NCBI GenBank assembly: GCA_018064725.1
Contig: JAGHUQ010000046.1
Location: 1 to 38,797, forward strand
DNA from: Candidatus Cryptobacteroides caccocaballi
GTDB lineage: Bacteria > Bacteroidota > Bacteroidia > Bacteroidales > UBA932
Length of the DNA: 38,797 nt
Direction: 5' to 3'
The notes beneath the pieces are model-generated. The model saw nothing but the letters and a program-made list of their open reading frames with translations. It searched no databases and had not been told where the DNA came from. Each line of letters starts with the position of its first letter. Position 1 is the first letter of the stretch. Below, piece after piece: positions 23,623 through 31,093 of the stretch. Position numbers and translations under genes: made by a program.

Positions 23623-25122
23623 ATGTTACGTAAAATCCGCATTGTCCTCGCTGCCCTCTTCTGGGTCGGAGTGACCGCTCTGTTCCTGGACTTCACAGGA
23701 ACCTTGCATGCGTGGCTCGGATGGATGGCAAAGGTTCAGTTCCTTCCTGCCGTCCTCGCCCTAAATCTTGGAGTGATCGTAGCTCTCGTCCTTCTCACAC
23801 TCGTGTGCGGACGTGTCTACTGCTCCGTAATCTGTCCTATGGGCGTATTCCAGGACATCGTTTCCTGGATTCACGGAAAGGGCAAGAAGAAGAACCGCTA
23901 CCGCTTCAGCTATTCTCCTGCAAAGAACTGGCTGCGCTACAGCATGCTCGGCATTCTCATCATCGCAATCGTAGCCGGCATAGGCAGCGTCGTCGCACTT
24001 CTTGCGCCATACAGCGCCTACGGCCGTATCGTAAGCAATATCTTCGCGCCGGTGTACGGATGGGGAAACAACCTCCTCGCATTGATCGACGCCCACTTCG
24101 ACAGCTATAACTTCTATACCAAGGAAGTATGGCTCAGGAGCCTCCCGACCTTCATCATTGCGCTCGTGACCCTCGTCGCCGTAGTCATTCTCGCATGGAA
24201 GAACGGACGTACATATTGCAACACCATATGCCCTGTCGGCACAACCCTCGGACTCCTCTCGAAGTTCTCTCTCTTCGGACCTGTCATCAACGAGAGCAAG
24301 TGCGTCAACTGCGGTCTCTGCGGCAAGCAGTGCAAGGCAGCCTGCATCGACACCAAGAACCACAAGATCGACTATAGCCGCTGCGTAGATTGCATGGACT
24401 GCATCGAGTCATGCAAGTCAAAGGCCATCAGCTACAGCTTCCGCTACGGAAAGAAGGACAGCGAGCCAGCTCCTGCAAAGGCAGAGAAGGCCGGCGCAGC
24501 AGACGCTGGGCGCCGCGCATTCATGATGGGATCCGCAATAGCCCTCGGAACTGCGGCAGCAAAGGCTCAGGACATGAAGGTCGACGGCGGTCTCGCTGCA
24601 GTCACAGGAAAGATGATCCCTGAAAGAGAGACTCATCTCGTTCCTGCAGGCGCAACCGGACTCAAGCACCTCGCACAGCACTGCACAGGTTGTCAGCTTT
24701 GCGTGAGCGTCTGCCCTAACAACGTCCTCCGCCCTTCTACCTCACTCAAGAACCTCATGCAGCCCGAGATGTCATACGAGCGTGGCTACTGCCGTCCAGA
24801 GTGCACCAAGTGCTCTGAGGTATGTCCAGCCGGCGCCATCGTAAAGATCACCCCTGAGGAAAAGACATCCATCCAGGTCGGTCACGCAGAGGTCGACCTC
24901 TTCCTCTGCATCGCCAACAATGAAGGCGTGAACTGCGGCAACTGCGCACGTCACTGCCCTGCCGGTGCCATCAAGATGGTCAAGGAAGAAGGCTCAGACG
25001 TAAGGATTCCAAGCGTGAACCCAGAGCGTTGCATCGGTTGTGGAGCGTGTGAATATGTATGTCCTGCACGCCCTCTCTCAGCAATCCATGTAGAAGGACA
25101 TGAAGTACACAGAAGCATCTAG
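23623..25122 (+). CDS. Membrane polyferredoxin, NapH-like domain fused to a NapG-like ferredoxin domain
   Basis: The 499-residue protein looks like two quinol-dehydrogenase subunits in one chain. Residues 1-285 are NapH-like: hydrophobic helices, two CxxxCP motifs (YCSVICPMG and YCNTICPVG), then two ferredoxin motifs (CVNCGLCGKQC, CVDCMDCIESC). A linker follows, then a twin-arginine-like signal in mid-chain (G296-R297-R298-A-F, then a short hydrophobic run ending AAAKAQ). The remaining part is NapG-like, with four cluster motifs including CTGCQLCVSVC and CIGCGACEYVC. NapG is normally a separate Tat-exported protein, so the second half probably lies in the periplasm. The gene ends 4 bases before the Fe-S aldo-keto reductase, which may be its electron acceptor. 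Confidence 0.88.
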   Translation: MLRKIRIVLAALFWVGVTALFLDFTGTLHAWLGWMAKVQFLPAVLALNLGVIVALVLLTLVCGRVYCSVICPMGVFQDIVSWIHGKGKKKNRYRFSYSPAKNWLRYSMLGILIIAIVAGIGSVVALLAPYSAYGRIVSNIFAPVYGWGNNLLALIDAHFDSYNFYTKEVWLRSLPTFIIALVTLVAVVILAWKNGRTYCNTICPVGTTLGLLSKFSLFGPVINESKCVNCGLCGKQCKAACIDTKNHKIDYSRCVDCMDCIESCKSKAISYSFRYGKKDSEPAPAKAEKAGAADAGRRAFMMGSAIALGTAAAKAQDMKVDGGLAAVTGKMIPERETHLVPAGATGLKHLAQHCTGCQLCVSVCPNNVLRPSTSLKNLMQPEMSYERGYCRPECTKCSEVCPAGAIVKITPEEKTSIQVGHAEVDLFLCIANNEGVNCGNCARHCPAGAIKMVKEEGSDVRIPSVNPERCIGCGACEYVCPARPLSAIHVEGHEVHRSI

Positions 25123-25126
25123 TACT

Positions 25127-26461
25127 ATGGACAGAAGAGATTTCATCAAGAGCGCAGGCGCCGGAGCAGCAGCCTTCGGCCTTGCAGCATGTACCAATAA
25201 CAAGAGCGTCACCGTCGACACCAAGCTCGGCGAAATGACATACAGAACCAATCCTAATTCTGGCGACAAGACCAGTCTTCTCGGCTATGGAACCATGCGT
25301 TGGCAGATGATCAAGAATGCCGACGGCAAGGACGTTATCGACCAGGACAGCGTCAATGAACTCGTAGACCGCGCCATCGAGGCTGGAATCAACTATTTCG
25401 ATTCGTCTCCGGTATACCTTCAGGGCCAGAGCGAGCAGGCTACAGGTCTCGCACTTGCAAGGCATCCTCGCAACAGCTATTTCATCGCGACCAAGCTCTC
25501 CAACTTCAGCAACTGGACCAAGGAGAACTCCATACTCATGTACAAGAAGTCACTCGAGAACTTCCAGACAGACTACCTCGACTACTATCTTCTCCACGCA
25601 GTAAGCGGAGAGGCCGTGTTCAGACAGAGGTTCGTCGACAACGGCATGATGGAATACCTCATGGAGGAGCGCAAGGCCGGTAGAATCCGCAACCTCGGAT
25701 TCTCTTTCCACGGTCCTGCATCAGGATTCGACGAGATGATGAAGTATCATGAGCAGTATCACTGGGACTTCGTCCAGATCCAGATGAACTATAGCGACTG
25801 GACTCACCAGACACGTGAGGCAAAGGCCCAGTATATGTATGAGGAGCTCACCAAGCGCGGCATTCCTGTCGTGATCATGGAGCCTCTTCTCGGAGGTGCG
25901 CTCGCACAGGTTCCTGACGCCATCGCAAAGCGTTTCATGGAGCGTGAGCCAAGCAGGAGCATCGCTTCATGGGCATTCCGTTTCTGCGGCACACATCCGA
26001 ACGTGCTCGTGACCCTTTCCGGCATGACCTACAGGGAGCATCTTGAGGACAACCTCAAGAGCTTCTGTCCTCTCGTGCCGCTTACGGAGGAGGAGCTCGA
26101 GTTCCTCGAGTCTCAGGCAAGCCTCATGAAGGAATACCCTACCATCAGCTGCACCGGTTGCAAATACTGCATGCCTTGTCCTTACGGCATCGACATCCCG
26201 ACCATCTTCGCGCACTACAACAAGTGTGTCAACGAAGGAAATGTCGTCGATCTCGAAAATGCAACCCCTGAGCAGAAGGAATTCCGCAAGGCTCGCAGGG
26301 CATATCTCATCAGCTATGACCGCGCACTCGAGAAAGTACGCCAGGCAGATCACTGCGTAGGCTGCGAAGAGTGTATGTCACACTGCCCGCAGCACATCCG
26401 TATCCCACGCGAGCTGCAGAGGATTGACAGATATGTGAATAACCTCAAGAAGACTTTCTAG
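25127..26461 (+). CDS. Aldo/keto reductase with two Fe-S cluster motifs, Tat- and lipobox-bearing
   Basis: A 444-residue oxidoreductase of the aldo-keto reductase plus ferredoxin type (COG1453-like). It begins MDRRDFIKSAGAGAAAFG, a twin-arginine signal, and continues into LAAC, a lipobox, so it is probably exported folded and lipid-anchored. The AKR tetrad appears intact: D and Y in YFDSSPVY, K in IATKLS, H in YYLLHAV. The C-terminus has CTGCKYCMPCPYGIDIP and CVGCEECMSHCPQHIRIP. An ATG at 25100 is in frame but overlaps the preceding gene and would bury the Tat motif. Outside the cytoplasm NADPH is absent, so electrons probably come from the upstream NapHG-like protein through the clusters. 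The substrate is unknown. Confidence 0.9.
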   Translation: MDRRDFIKSAGAGAAAFGLAACTNNKSVTVDTKLGEMTYRTNPNSGDKTSLLGYGTMRWQMIKNADGKDVIDQDSVNELVDRAIEAGINYFDSSPVYLQGQSEQATGLALARHPRNSYFIATKLSNFSNWTKENSILMYKKSLENFQTDYLDYYLLHAVSGEAVFRQRFVDNGMMEYLMEERKAGRIRNLGFSFHGPASGFDEMMKYHEQYHWDFVQIQMNYSDWTHQTREAKAQYMYEELTKRGIPVVIMEPLLGGALAQVPDAIAKRFMEREPSRSIASWAFRFCGTHPNVLVTLSGMTYREHLEDNLKSFCPLVPLTEEELEFLESQASLMKEYPTISCTGCKYCMPCPYGIDIPTIFAHYNKCVNEGNVVDLENATPEQKEFRKARRAYLISYDRALEKVRQADHCVGCEECMSHCPQHIRIPRELQRIDRYVNNLKKTF

Positions 26462-27423
26462 AAGGAATAGCCCAGACCGAAGGACAAGTTGTTCTTCAAC
26501 GGGCTTCCTTCCTTTGCGATATAGTACATCGCATCGATATGGATATCTGCTATACGCAGAGTAATACCCGCGGCGCCGAAGCTTGGCATGACTGAGCTCT
26601 CGGCGCCGTAATGGTATCCGAGTCGCGCAGTGATGAACTTGAACGAATATGCGGCTCCCATCGAGAGGCAGAAAGGATTGTTCACGACAGCCCTGTCCTC
26701 GATGAAGTAATAGTCACCACGAACTTCCGCCTCGATGCCGTGCGCGCCCCAAAGAACGGTCTCATATCCAGCTGCGAAGCTCAGCGATGACGGGATATTC
26801 CAACGCCTGCCTGCAAGGTCCTTGACGCGTCCTCCAAGGCTGTTGAATCCGATCGTGGCCTTGATTCCGTTGTACTCCCCCATGAAGAACACATCCGCTG
26901 CCACAGTTCCCTGTCTTACGTCAGTAAAGAGCTTCTGAGCCACATATTTCACGTTAGCGCCGACGGAAACCCACTCGACGAAGCGATATGCGGCTCCGAG
27001 GTTGAACTGGTAGTCCATAGGGCGGAAATGGCCGGCCTCGCTGCCAAACTCATCCCTGAGTTCCATGGTCTTGCCCATACCTAGAGTAGCTCCTGCCGTG
27101 ATTCCCACCTTATCTCCGATCTTATACGACCCACCCAGATTGATGTAGTTGCTGGAAGATGGACGCCAGGTATTGTACGACACGGCGAAATCCGCTGTCT
27201 TGTGGGCAAAAGGAACCGCTGCCGGATTATAATATGATGACCATGCAAAGGAACTTGTCGAAAGAAGTCCGGCGCCTCCCATTGCTTCTGCCGCAGGACT
27301 GTGTCCGATGCGGGAGAATGCGAGTGCTGCCTCTGAAGTTGCTGCCACCCTGAGATCGGTGGTCTGGGCGAATGCCGCGCTGCTGAGCATGACGGCAAAC
27401 AGAATAATGATTGACCTTTTCAT
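26458..27423 (-). CDS. PorV/PorQ-family outer-membrane protein
   Basis: A 321-residue protein with a Sec signal peptide (MKRSIIILFAVMLSSAAFAQ) followed by a beta-barrel-like pattern of alternating strands. The start of the mature part, with AFSRIGHSPAAEAMGGAGL and SSYYNPAAVPF, is typical of PorV/PorQ (FadL-like) proteins, which shuttle or hold T9SS cargo at the outer membrane. It starts 1 base after a gene encoding a T9SS-sorted protein, so they are probably coupled. Its stop shares the four bases CTAG with the convergent aldo-keto reductase stop. Whether it is the main PorV or a dedicated paralogue cannot be told here. Confidence 0.85.
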   Translation of the reverse strand: MKRSIIILFAVMLSSAAFAQTTDLRVAATSEAALAFSRIGHSPAAEAMGGAGLLSTSSFAWSSYYNPAAVPFAHKTADFAVSYNTWRPSSSNYINLGGSYKIGDKVGITAGATLGMGKTMELRDEFGSEAGHFRPMDYQFNLGAAYRFVEWVSVGANVKYVAQKLFTDVRQGTVAADVFFMGEYNGIKATIGFNSLGGRVKDLAGRRWNIPSSLSFAAGYETVLWGAHGIEAEVRGDYYFIEDRAVVNNPFCLSMGAAYSFKFITARLGYHYGAESSVMPSFGAAGITLRIADIHIDAMYYIAKEGSPLKNNLSFGLGYSF

Positions 27424-27424
27424 G

Positions 27425-28108
27425 CTAGAGTTTGATTATGCTGTGAGTGGAAGTCTCGCCGTTGATTCTTACGACGACATTGTATTTGCCGGAAGCGAAA
27501 TCGGTCATATCCACGACCGCTGGCTTGAATACGCTTGAGAGGAGGGTGTTCGACCATGCGAGGGAGCCGCTCTGGTTATAGATACGGATGTCCGTCTCTT
27601 CCTCCTTGCCTGAACATACATTGAGAAGGTAGCGTCCCTCGTCGTTCGGTCTCACAGGATTCGGATACACGCTGGCACCACTGTTCTCCTTCGCACAGAG
27701 TACAGCAAACGCCAGATCGGTGCGAAGTCCGTCGGTATCTGTCGCGGTAACCACGATATCTGTCCTGCCGTAGTTGAATGTCTTTCCGTTCAGACGGCTG
27801 CCCTCTATCTTGAGATCTACAAGGCCTTTGGTATTAAAGCTCACGGTATAGCTGAGGGCATCTCCGTCAGGATCCGAGAAATGTTCGTCAAGAGCGATGG
27901 CGAAGGTGTCTCCGAGGCCCTCGAAATAAAGGCTTTCTATCTCCGACGTCACGACAGGCGCATGCGCATCAGTCGGAATGCCGCTTCTGGTTTCAGACGA
28001 CACAGCGCCGTCTGCAATCGATGAATCAGGCACATAGGCCTTCGAGCACGAGAAAATGGACATCGCTGCCGCCAGCAGGGATGCCGCCAAAAGATGAGAC
28101 TTTGACAT
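27425..28108 (-). CDS. Exported protein with Ig/cadherin-like domain and T9SS type A sorting domain
   Basis: A 227-residue protein. The N-terminal signal peptide runs to IFSC (Cys21), a plausible lipobox, although SPI cleavage after SKA is possible. The middle has a cadherin-like domain with SDPDGDALSYTVS. The last 80 residues match a T9SS type A C-terminal sorting domain: it opens with VYPNPVRPNDEGRYLLNV and ends in SGKYNVVVRINGE and IIKL. T9SS cargo normally has an SPI signal, so the lipobox is odd. Start 28108 is favoured by GGAGG eight bases upstream; a start at 28123 falls at the likely transcription start. PorV-like gene follows 1 base after the stop. Confidence 0.82.
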   Translation of the reverse strand: MSKSHLLAASLLAAAMSIFSCSKAYVPDSSIADGAVSSETRSGIPTDAHAPVVTSEIESLYFEGLGDTFAIALDEHFSDPDGDALSYTVSFNTKGLVDLKIEGSRLNGKTFNYGRTDIVVTATDTDGLRTDLAFAVLCAKENSGASVYPNPVRPNDEGRYLLNVCSGKEEETDIRIYNQSGSLAWSNTLLSSVFKPAVVDMTDFASGKYNVVVRINGETSTHSIIKL

Positions 28109-28128
28109 AACTTTACCCTCCATGTGAA

Positions 28129-28136
28129 CAAATATA
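28129..28136 (-). promoter_or_regulatory. -7 promoter box for the T9SS-cargo/PorV operon
   Basis: The minus strand reads TATATTTG, an exact TAnnTTTG match, 21 bases before the chosen start codon. It directly continues the T tract of the upstream terminator, so terminator and promoter are interlocked. Confidence 0.55.
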
Positions 28137-28166
28137 AAAAAAGGCGGTGACATTTAAGTCACCGCC
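28137..28166 (-). terminator. Rho-independent terminator of the SusCD operon
   Basis: GGCGGTGAC (28143-28151) pairs perfectly with GTCACCGCC (28158-28166) around a six-base loop, and on the minus strand the stem is followed by a run of at least six T residues. It lies 21 bases after the last gene of the SusCD operon. Confidence 0.9.
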
Positions 28167-28187
28167 TCTTAAAAAGATATCAGTTTG

Positions 28188-28739
28188 TTATTTAACTGCT
28201 GGATAGCTGTCCCACTCGATGATGAAGTTGTCGTCATCCTCTGGGAAACCAGTACGACGGTAACCTGCTACGTAGTAAGTGGTAATATAAGGATTCTTAT
28301 CTTCATCCTGGTCATCCTCGAAAGCGATGAAGAACTCGATCTTATCGCAAGTGGTAGGAGTGCCAGGAGCCTGTACGGCATTCTTAGTAACCTTACCACC
28401 CCAGATCTTCTGGTTTACACCATAGTACTGATCCTCATACTCTGCGCCTTCCTTACCGAAAGTAAGCTCAGAGTTGCTGCAATCAACTTTGCAGAGAGTT
28501 CCCCAGAATCCTTCGTAGTCGTTTACCCACATCTCTGTAGCTACGTTAGCTGCAGTATTGTAGGTGACAAACTCTGAATTTGCATATGGAACCCACTCGC
28601 CATCCTCACCGTAGTAAATGGTACACATCCAGTTGCCGGCAAGGTCCACGGTAGCAGTGTTCTCAACCTCAAAGTGTCCGCAAGAGCTGGCTGAAACGAG
28701 AGCCAGCATTGTTGCTATTGCTGTAATGAACTTTTTCAT
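28188..28739 (-). CDS. Lipoprotein with lipid-binding putative hydrolase-type domain (SusCD accessory)
   Basis: A 183-residue lipoprotein (lipobox ending SASSC, Cys20). The mature part is beta-rich with conserved aromatic strands (DLAGNWMCTIYYG, YITTYYVAGYRRTGFP), matching the small lipocalin-like Lipid_bd family that occurs as the fourth gene of certain SusCD loci. The same gene order is that of the Bacteroides thetaiotaomicron BT2261-BT2264 locus, where the corresponding lipoprotein is part of the outer-membrane complex. It follows the DUF5012-type gene by 15 bases and is closed by a strong terminator. Its precise ligand is unknown. Confidence 0.82.
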   Translation of the reverse strand: MKKFITAIATMLALVSASSCGHFEVENTATVDLAGNWMCTIYYGEDGEWVPYANSEFVTYNTAANVATEMWVNDYEGFWGTLCKVDCSNSELTFGKEGAEYEDQYYGVNQKIWGGKVTKNAVQAPGTPTTCDKIEFFIAFEDDQDEDKNPYITTYYVAGYRRTGFPEDDDNFIIEWDSYPAVK

Positions 28740-28754
28740 TGATCGTCAATTTTA

Positions 28755-29459
28755 TTAGTTGGCATATACACAAGTGAGGTCATCACCCCAACCTGCCCAG
28801 AACCAGTTCACGGTAACGCTGCCAGACTCTGGATCATAGAGTGAATCACCATTGTCCAGGATAGCGTAAGGCCATGCGTTCTTAGTCTGAAGAAGGTCTA
28901 TGCTATTATCCTTGTTAAGCTGGATAAGGGCATAGAATGCATAAGCATTACCATAACCTCTACCGATTGAGAAGTAACCGCAGAGAAGGTCCTGCATATA
29001 GAAGAGACCTGCACCTGGGCCTGGAGTGATAGTCATGGTATAAGGAACCCTTGATGACATATCCGCACCAGCATCAATGAGGGTGAGCTTGCTGTATGAA
29101 CCTGATATGTCAATGTCGCTTGCATTTGCAATGTCATAAACTACGACAGTCCTGGATACACTACCCTCGAAACCATCCTCATTGACGAAGACGTAATCAA
29201 TGTTATAGATACCAGGAGCATCGGTATCAAGGTCAGAGTAAACCTCGACCTTACTGGTGACATCCTCACCGTTGAGAGTTGCAGCATAACCTGGATCTGC
29301 CCAAGCATCGCCAAGCTGCCAAGCCACGGTATTACCACCTGTGATATCAAATACAGGGTAGTAGGTGACTCTCTGATTGACTGCATGGTCCTCCTTGACG
29401 CAAGAAGCGAAGAGGAGTCCTGCCATTGCAACAATGCTGAATAATATTGTCTTTTTCAT
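28755..29459 (-). CDS. DUF5012-type (BT_2262-like) lipoprotein, SusCD accessory
   Basis: A 234-residue surface lipoprotein (lipobox LLFASC, Cys20). An Ig-like domain spans about residues 40-110, with WADPGYAATLNGEDVTSKV and the TDAPGIYNIDYVF strand seen in DUF5011/5012 proteins. A C-terminal beta-rich domain starts at about ISGSYSKLTL and has aromatic strands (TVNWFWAGWGDDL). It resembles BT_2262-family proteins, which pair with SusCD in a peptide-importing system in B. thetaiotaomicron. It starts 12 bases after SusD. Function, most likely substrate capture or complex support at the cell surface, is inferred from context. Confidence 0.84.
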   Translation of the reverse strand: MKKTILFSIVAMAGLLFASCVKEDHAVNQRVTYYPVFDITGGNTVAWQLGDAWADPGYAATLNGEDVTSKVEVYSDLDTDAPGIYNIDYVFVNEDGFEGSVSRTVVVYDIANASDIDISGSYSKLTLIDAGADMSSRVPYTMTITPGPGAGLFYMQDLLCGYFSIGRGYGNAYAFYALIQLNKDNSIDLLQTKNAWPYAILDNGDSLYDPESGSVTVNWFWAGWGDDLTCVYAN

Positions 29460-29471
29460 ATCTGTATCAAT

Positions 29472-31088
29472 TTATTTTGCCCAGAATACCTTGGTTGAAG
29501 GATCCTTCTGTGAAGGAGCGTTCGAGTTGGTATCAGTTGAGTAGGTTGCATACATAAGTCTGCCGAGAAGAGTGTTGGCAGAAAGCGACACTACATTCAC
29601 TGGAGTGAAGATGGTACCAGGTACGTATACACCCTCTGCCTCAAGATCCATTGCAAGAGGAGTAGGATTGTCCTTGCCGTCAGCTACGTTAGCCTTTGCG
29701 AGCTCAACCCACTTTGAATAAATCTCTGCACCGGTCTTAGGACCGAACTGAGGATATCCGGTACGACGGAGCTCGCACCAGCTCTCGAAACCATTGATAC
29801 CAGCGAGTGCAACCCACTTCTGGATACCGATGAGCTCTGAAGCCTTAGATGCATCCCAAGCATACCTGCTTTCTTCACCGTAGATCTTCTCTGAGCCGCT
29901 AACACCATGAGTTGCGAAAGAAGCATCGATTGCTGCCTCGTAGTGCTCCTTTGCCTTATTGCTGTCGTTAGCAAGCTTAGCATAGTACTCAGCGAGGAAG
30001 AACTCGGTCTCAGCAACAGTTATGAGCCACATTGGAGTATCATAGTTGATCTTGAGCTCTGCCCAAGTGTTCTCCTGAGTCTTCTCTGACTTCTTACCGA
30101 GGTAACCTGCATCGATTTCCTTTGACATCTGCTCATCAATGAAACCACCTTCGTAGTTACCATACTTAGCAGAAACATTGTACTTCGCAGGAAGACGTCC
30201 GTCATTCACCTCCATCATGGTTCCGGTAACAGCCATGTGAGCACAGAACTCGATGGTCCTACCGGTACCTACATCACCACGTACGCGGACAGCCTCACCA
30301 TAGATAGGGTTGTCGAGGCCAGCCTGGTTTGTCCATACGCTGCTGTCGAAACCGATGTCGCTAGATGGGAAGTTGTTCTCTTTAACGAGAGCCTCAACCG
30401 CTGACTTAACGTCTACGACAGCGCTCTCACGCATGAGGATACGAAGCTTGAGAGCATTCGCGAACTGAATCCAGTTGTTGATGTCCGAGCTGCTAGAGAA
30501 GAGCATGTTGTCACTTGCCTTGTCGGTAAGAGATACCTTTGAGAGAGCGTCATCAAGCTCAGCGAGGATGCCAGCATAAACATCCTTGCCCTCATCGTAC
30601 TTAGGAGCAAGGTTTGATGGGTCGAGAGCCTCAGAATAAGGAGTCTCACCGAAAGCATCAACGAGGATCTGGAAGCCATAAGCGCGGAGAACGGTAGCAA
30701 CAAGGTAGTCGCCCCAATTCTTCTCGCTCTCTGCCTTAGCACGGAGAGTGGTGGCATTACCGATGACCTTAGTATAAGAATCACGGTAGATCATTCTGGT
30801 ATAACCTACAGCCTGACCACTTGAAATGCTTGAAGCATCCCAGTGTGCAAGACCGAGGTACTGAGGTCCACCAGGTTTGATAGCCATCTGATCGGAATAG
30901 AAAGATCCGAGCATATGTCCATAGAAACCAGAGACATTTACGAGGTTGAGCTCGATTGAAGGAATCACCAAGCCGTTTTCTACTGAGGTAACAGCATTAG
31001 GGTCATCGTTTACATCAAGCCAGTTGCCGCAAGAAGTCGCACTGAGGGCAGCTGCGGCTGCGAATATTGTAAGAATATACTTTTTCAT
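29472..31088 (-). CDS. SusD/RagB-family substrate-binding outer-membrane lipoprotein
   Basis: A 538-residue surface lipoprotein that forms the lid over its SusC partner. The lipobox ends ATSC at Cys20 and the mature start is GNWLDVNDDPNAVTS, typical of the SusD_2-like group. The fold is rich in helices, seen in TPR-like stretches such as TVAETEFFLAEYYAKLAN near residue 365. A GTG start two codons upstream (31094) is possible but overlaps the SusC stop; ATG 31088 lies 5 bases after it. The neighbours, a DUF5012-type and a lipid-binding-domain lipoprotein and no glycoside hydrolase, favour a peptide rather than glycan substrate. Confidence 0.93.
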   Translation of the reverse strand: MKKYILTIFAAAAALSATSCGNWLDVNDDPNAVTSVENGLVIPSIELNLVNVSGFYGHMLGSFYSDQMAIKPGGPQYLGLAHWDASSISSGQAVGYTRMIYRDSYTKVIGNATTLRAKAESEKNWGDYLVATVLRAYGFQILVDAFGETPYSEALDPSNLAPKYDEGKDVYAGILAELDDALSKVSLTDKASDNMLFSSSSDINNWIQFANALKLRILMRESAVVDVKSAVEALVKENNFPSSDIGFDSSVWTNQAGLDNPIYGEAVRVRGDVGTGRTIEFCAHMAVTGTMMEVNDGRLPAKYNVSAKYGNYEGGFIDEQMSKEIDAGYLGKKSEKTQENTWAELKINYDTPMWLITVAETEFFLAEYYAKLANDSNKAKEHYEAAIDASFATHGVSGSEKIYGEESRYAWDASKASELIGIQKWVALAGINGFESWCELRRTGYPQFGPKTGAEIYSKWVELAKANVADGKDNPTPLAMDLEAEGVYVPGTIFTPVNVVSLSANTLLGRLMYATYSTDTNSNAPSQKDPSTKVFWAK

Positions 31089-31093
31089 GATCA

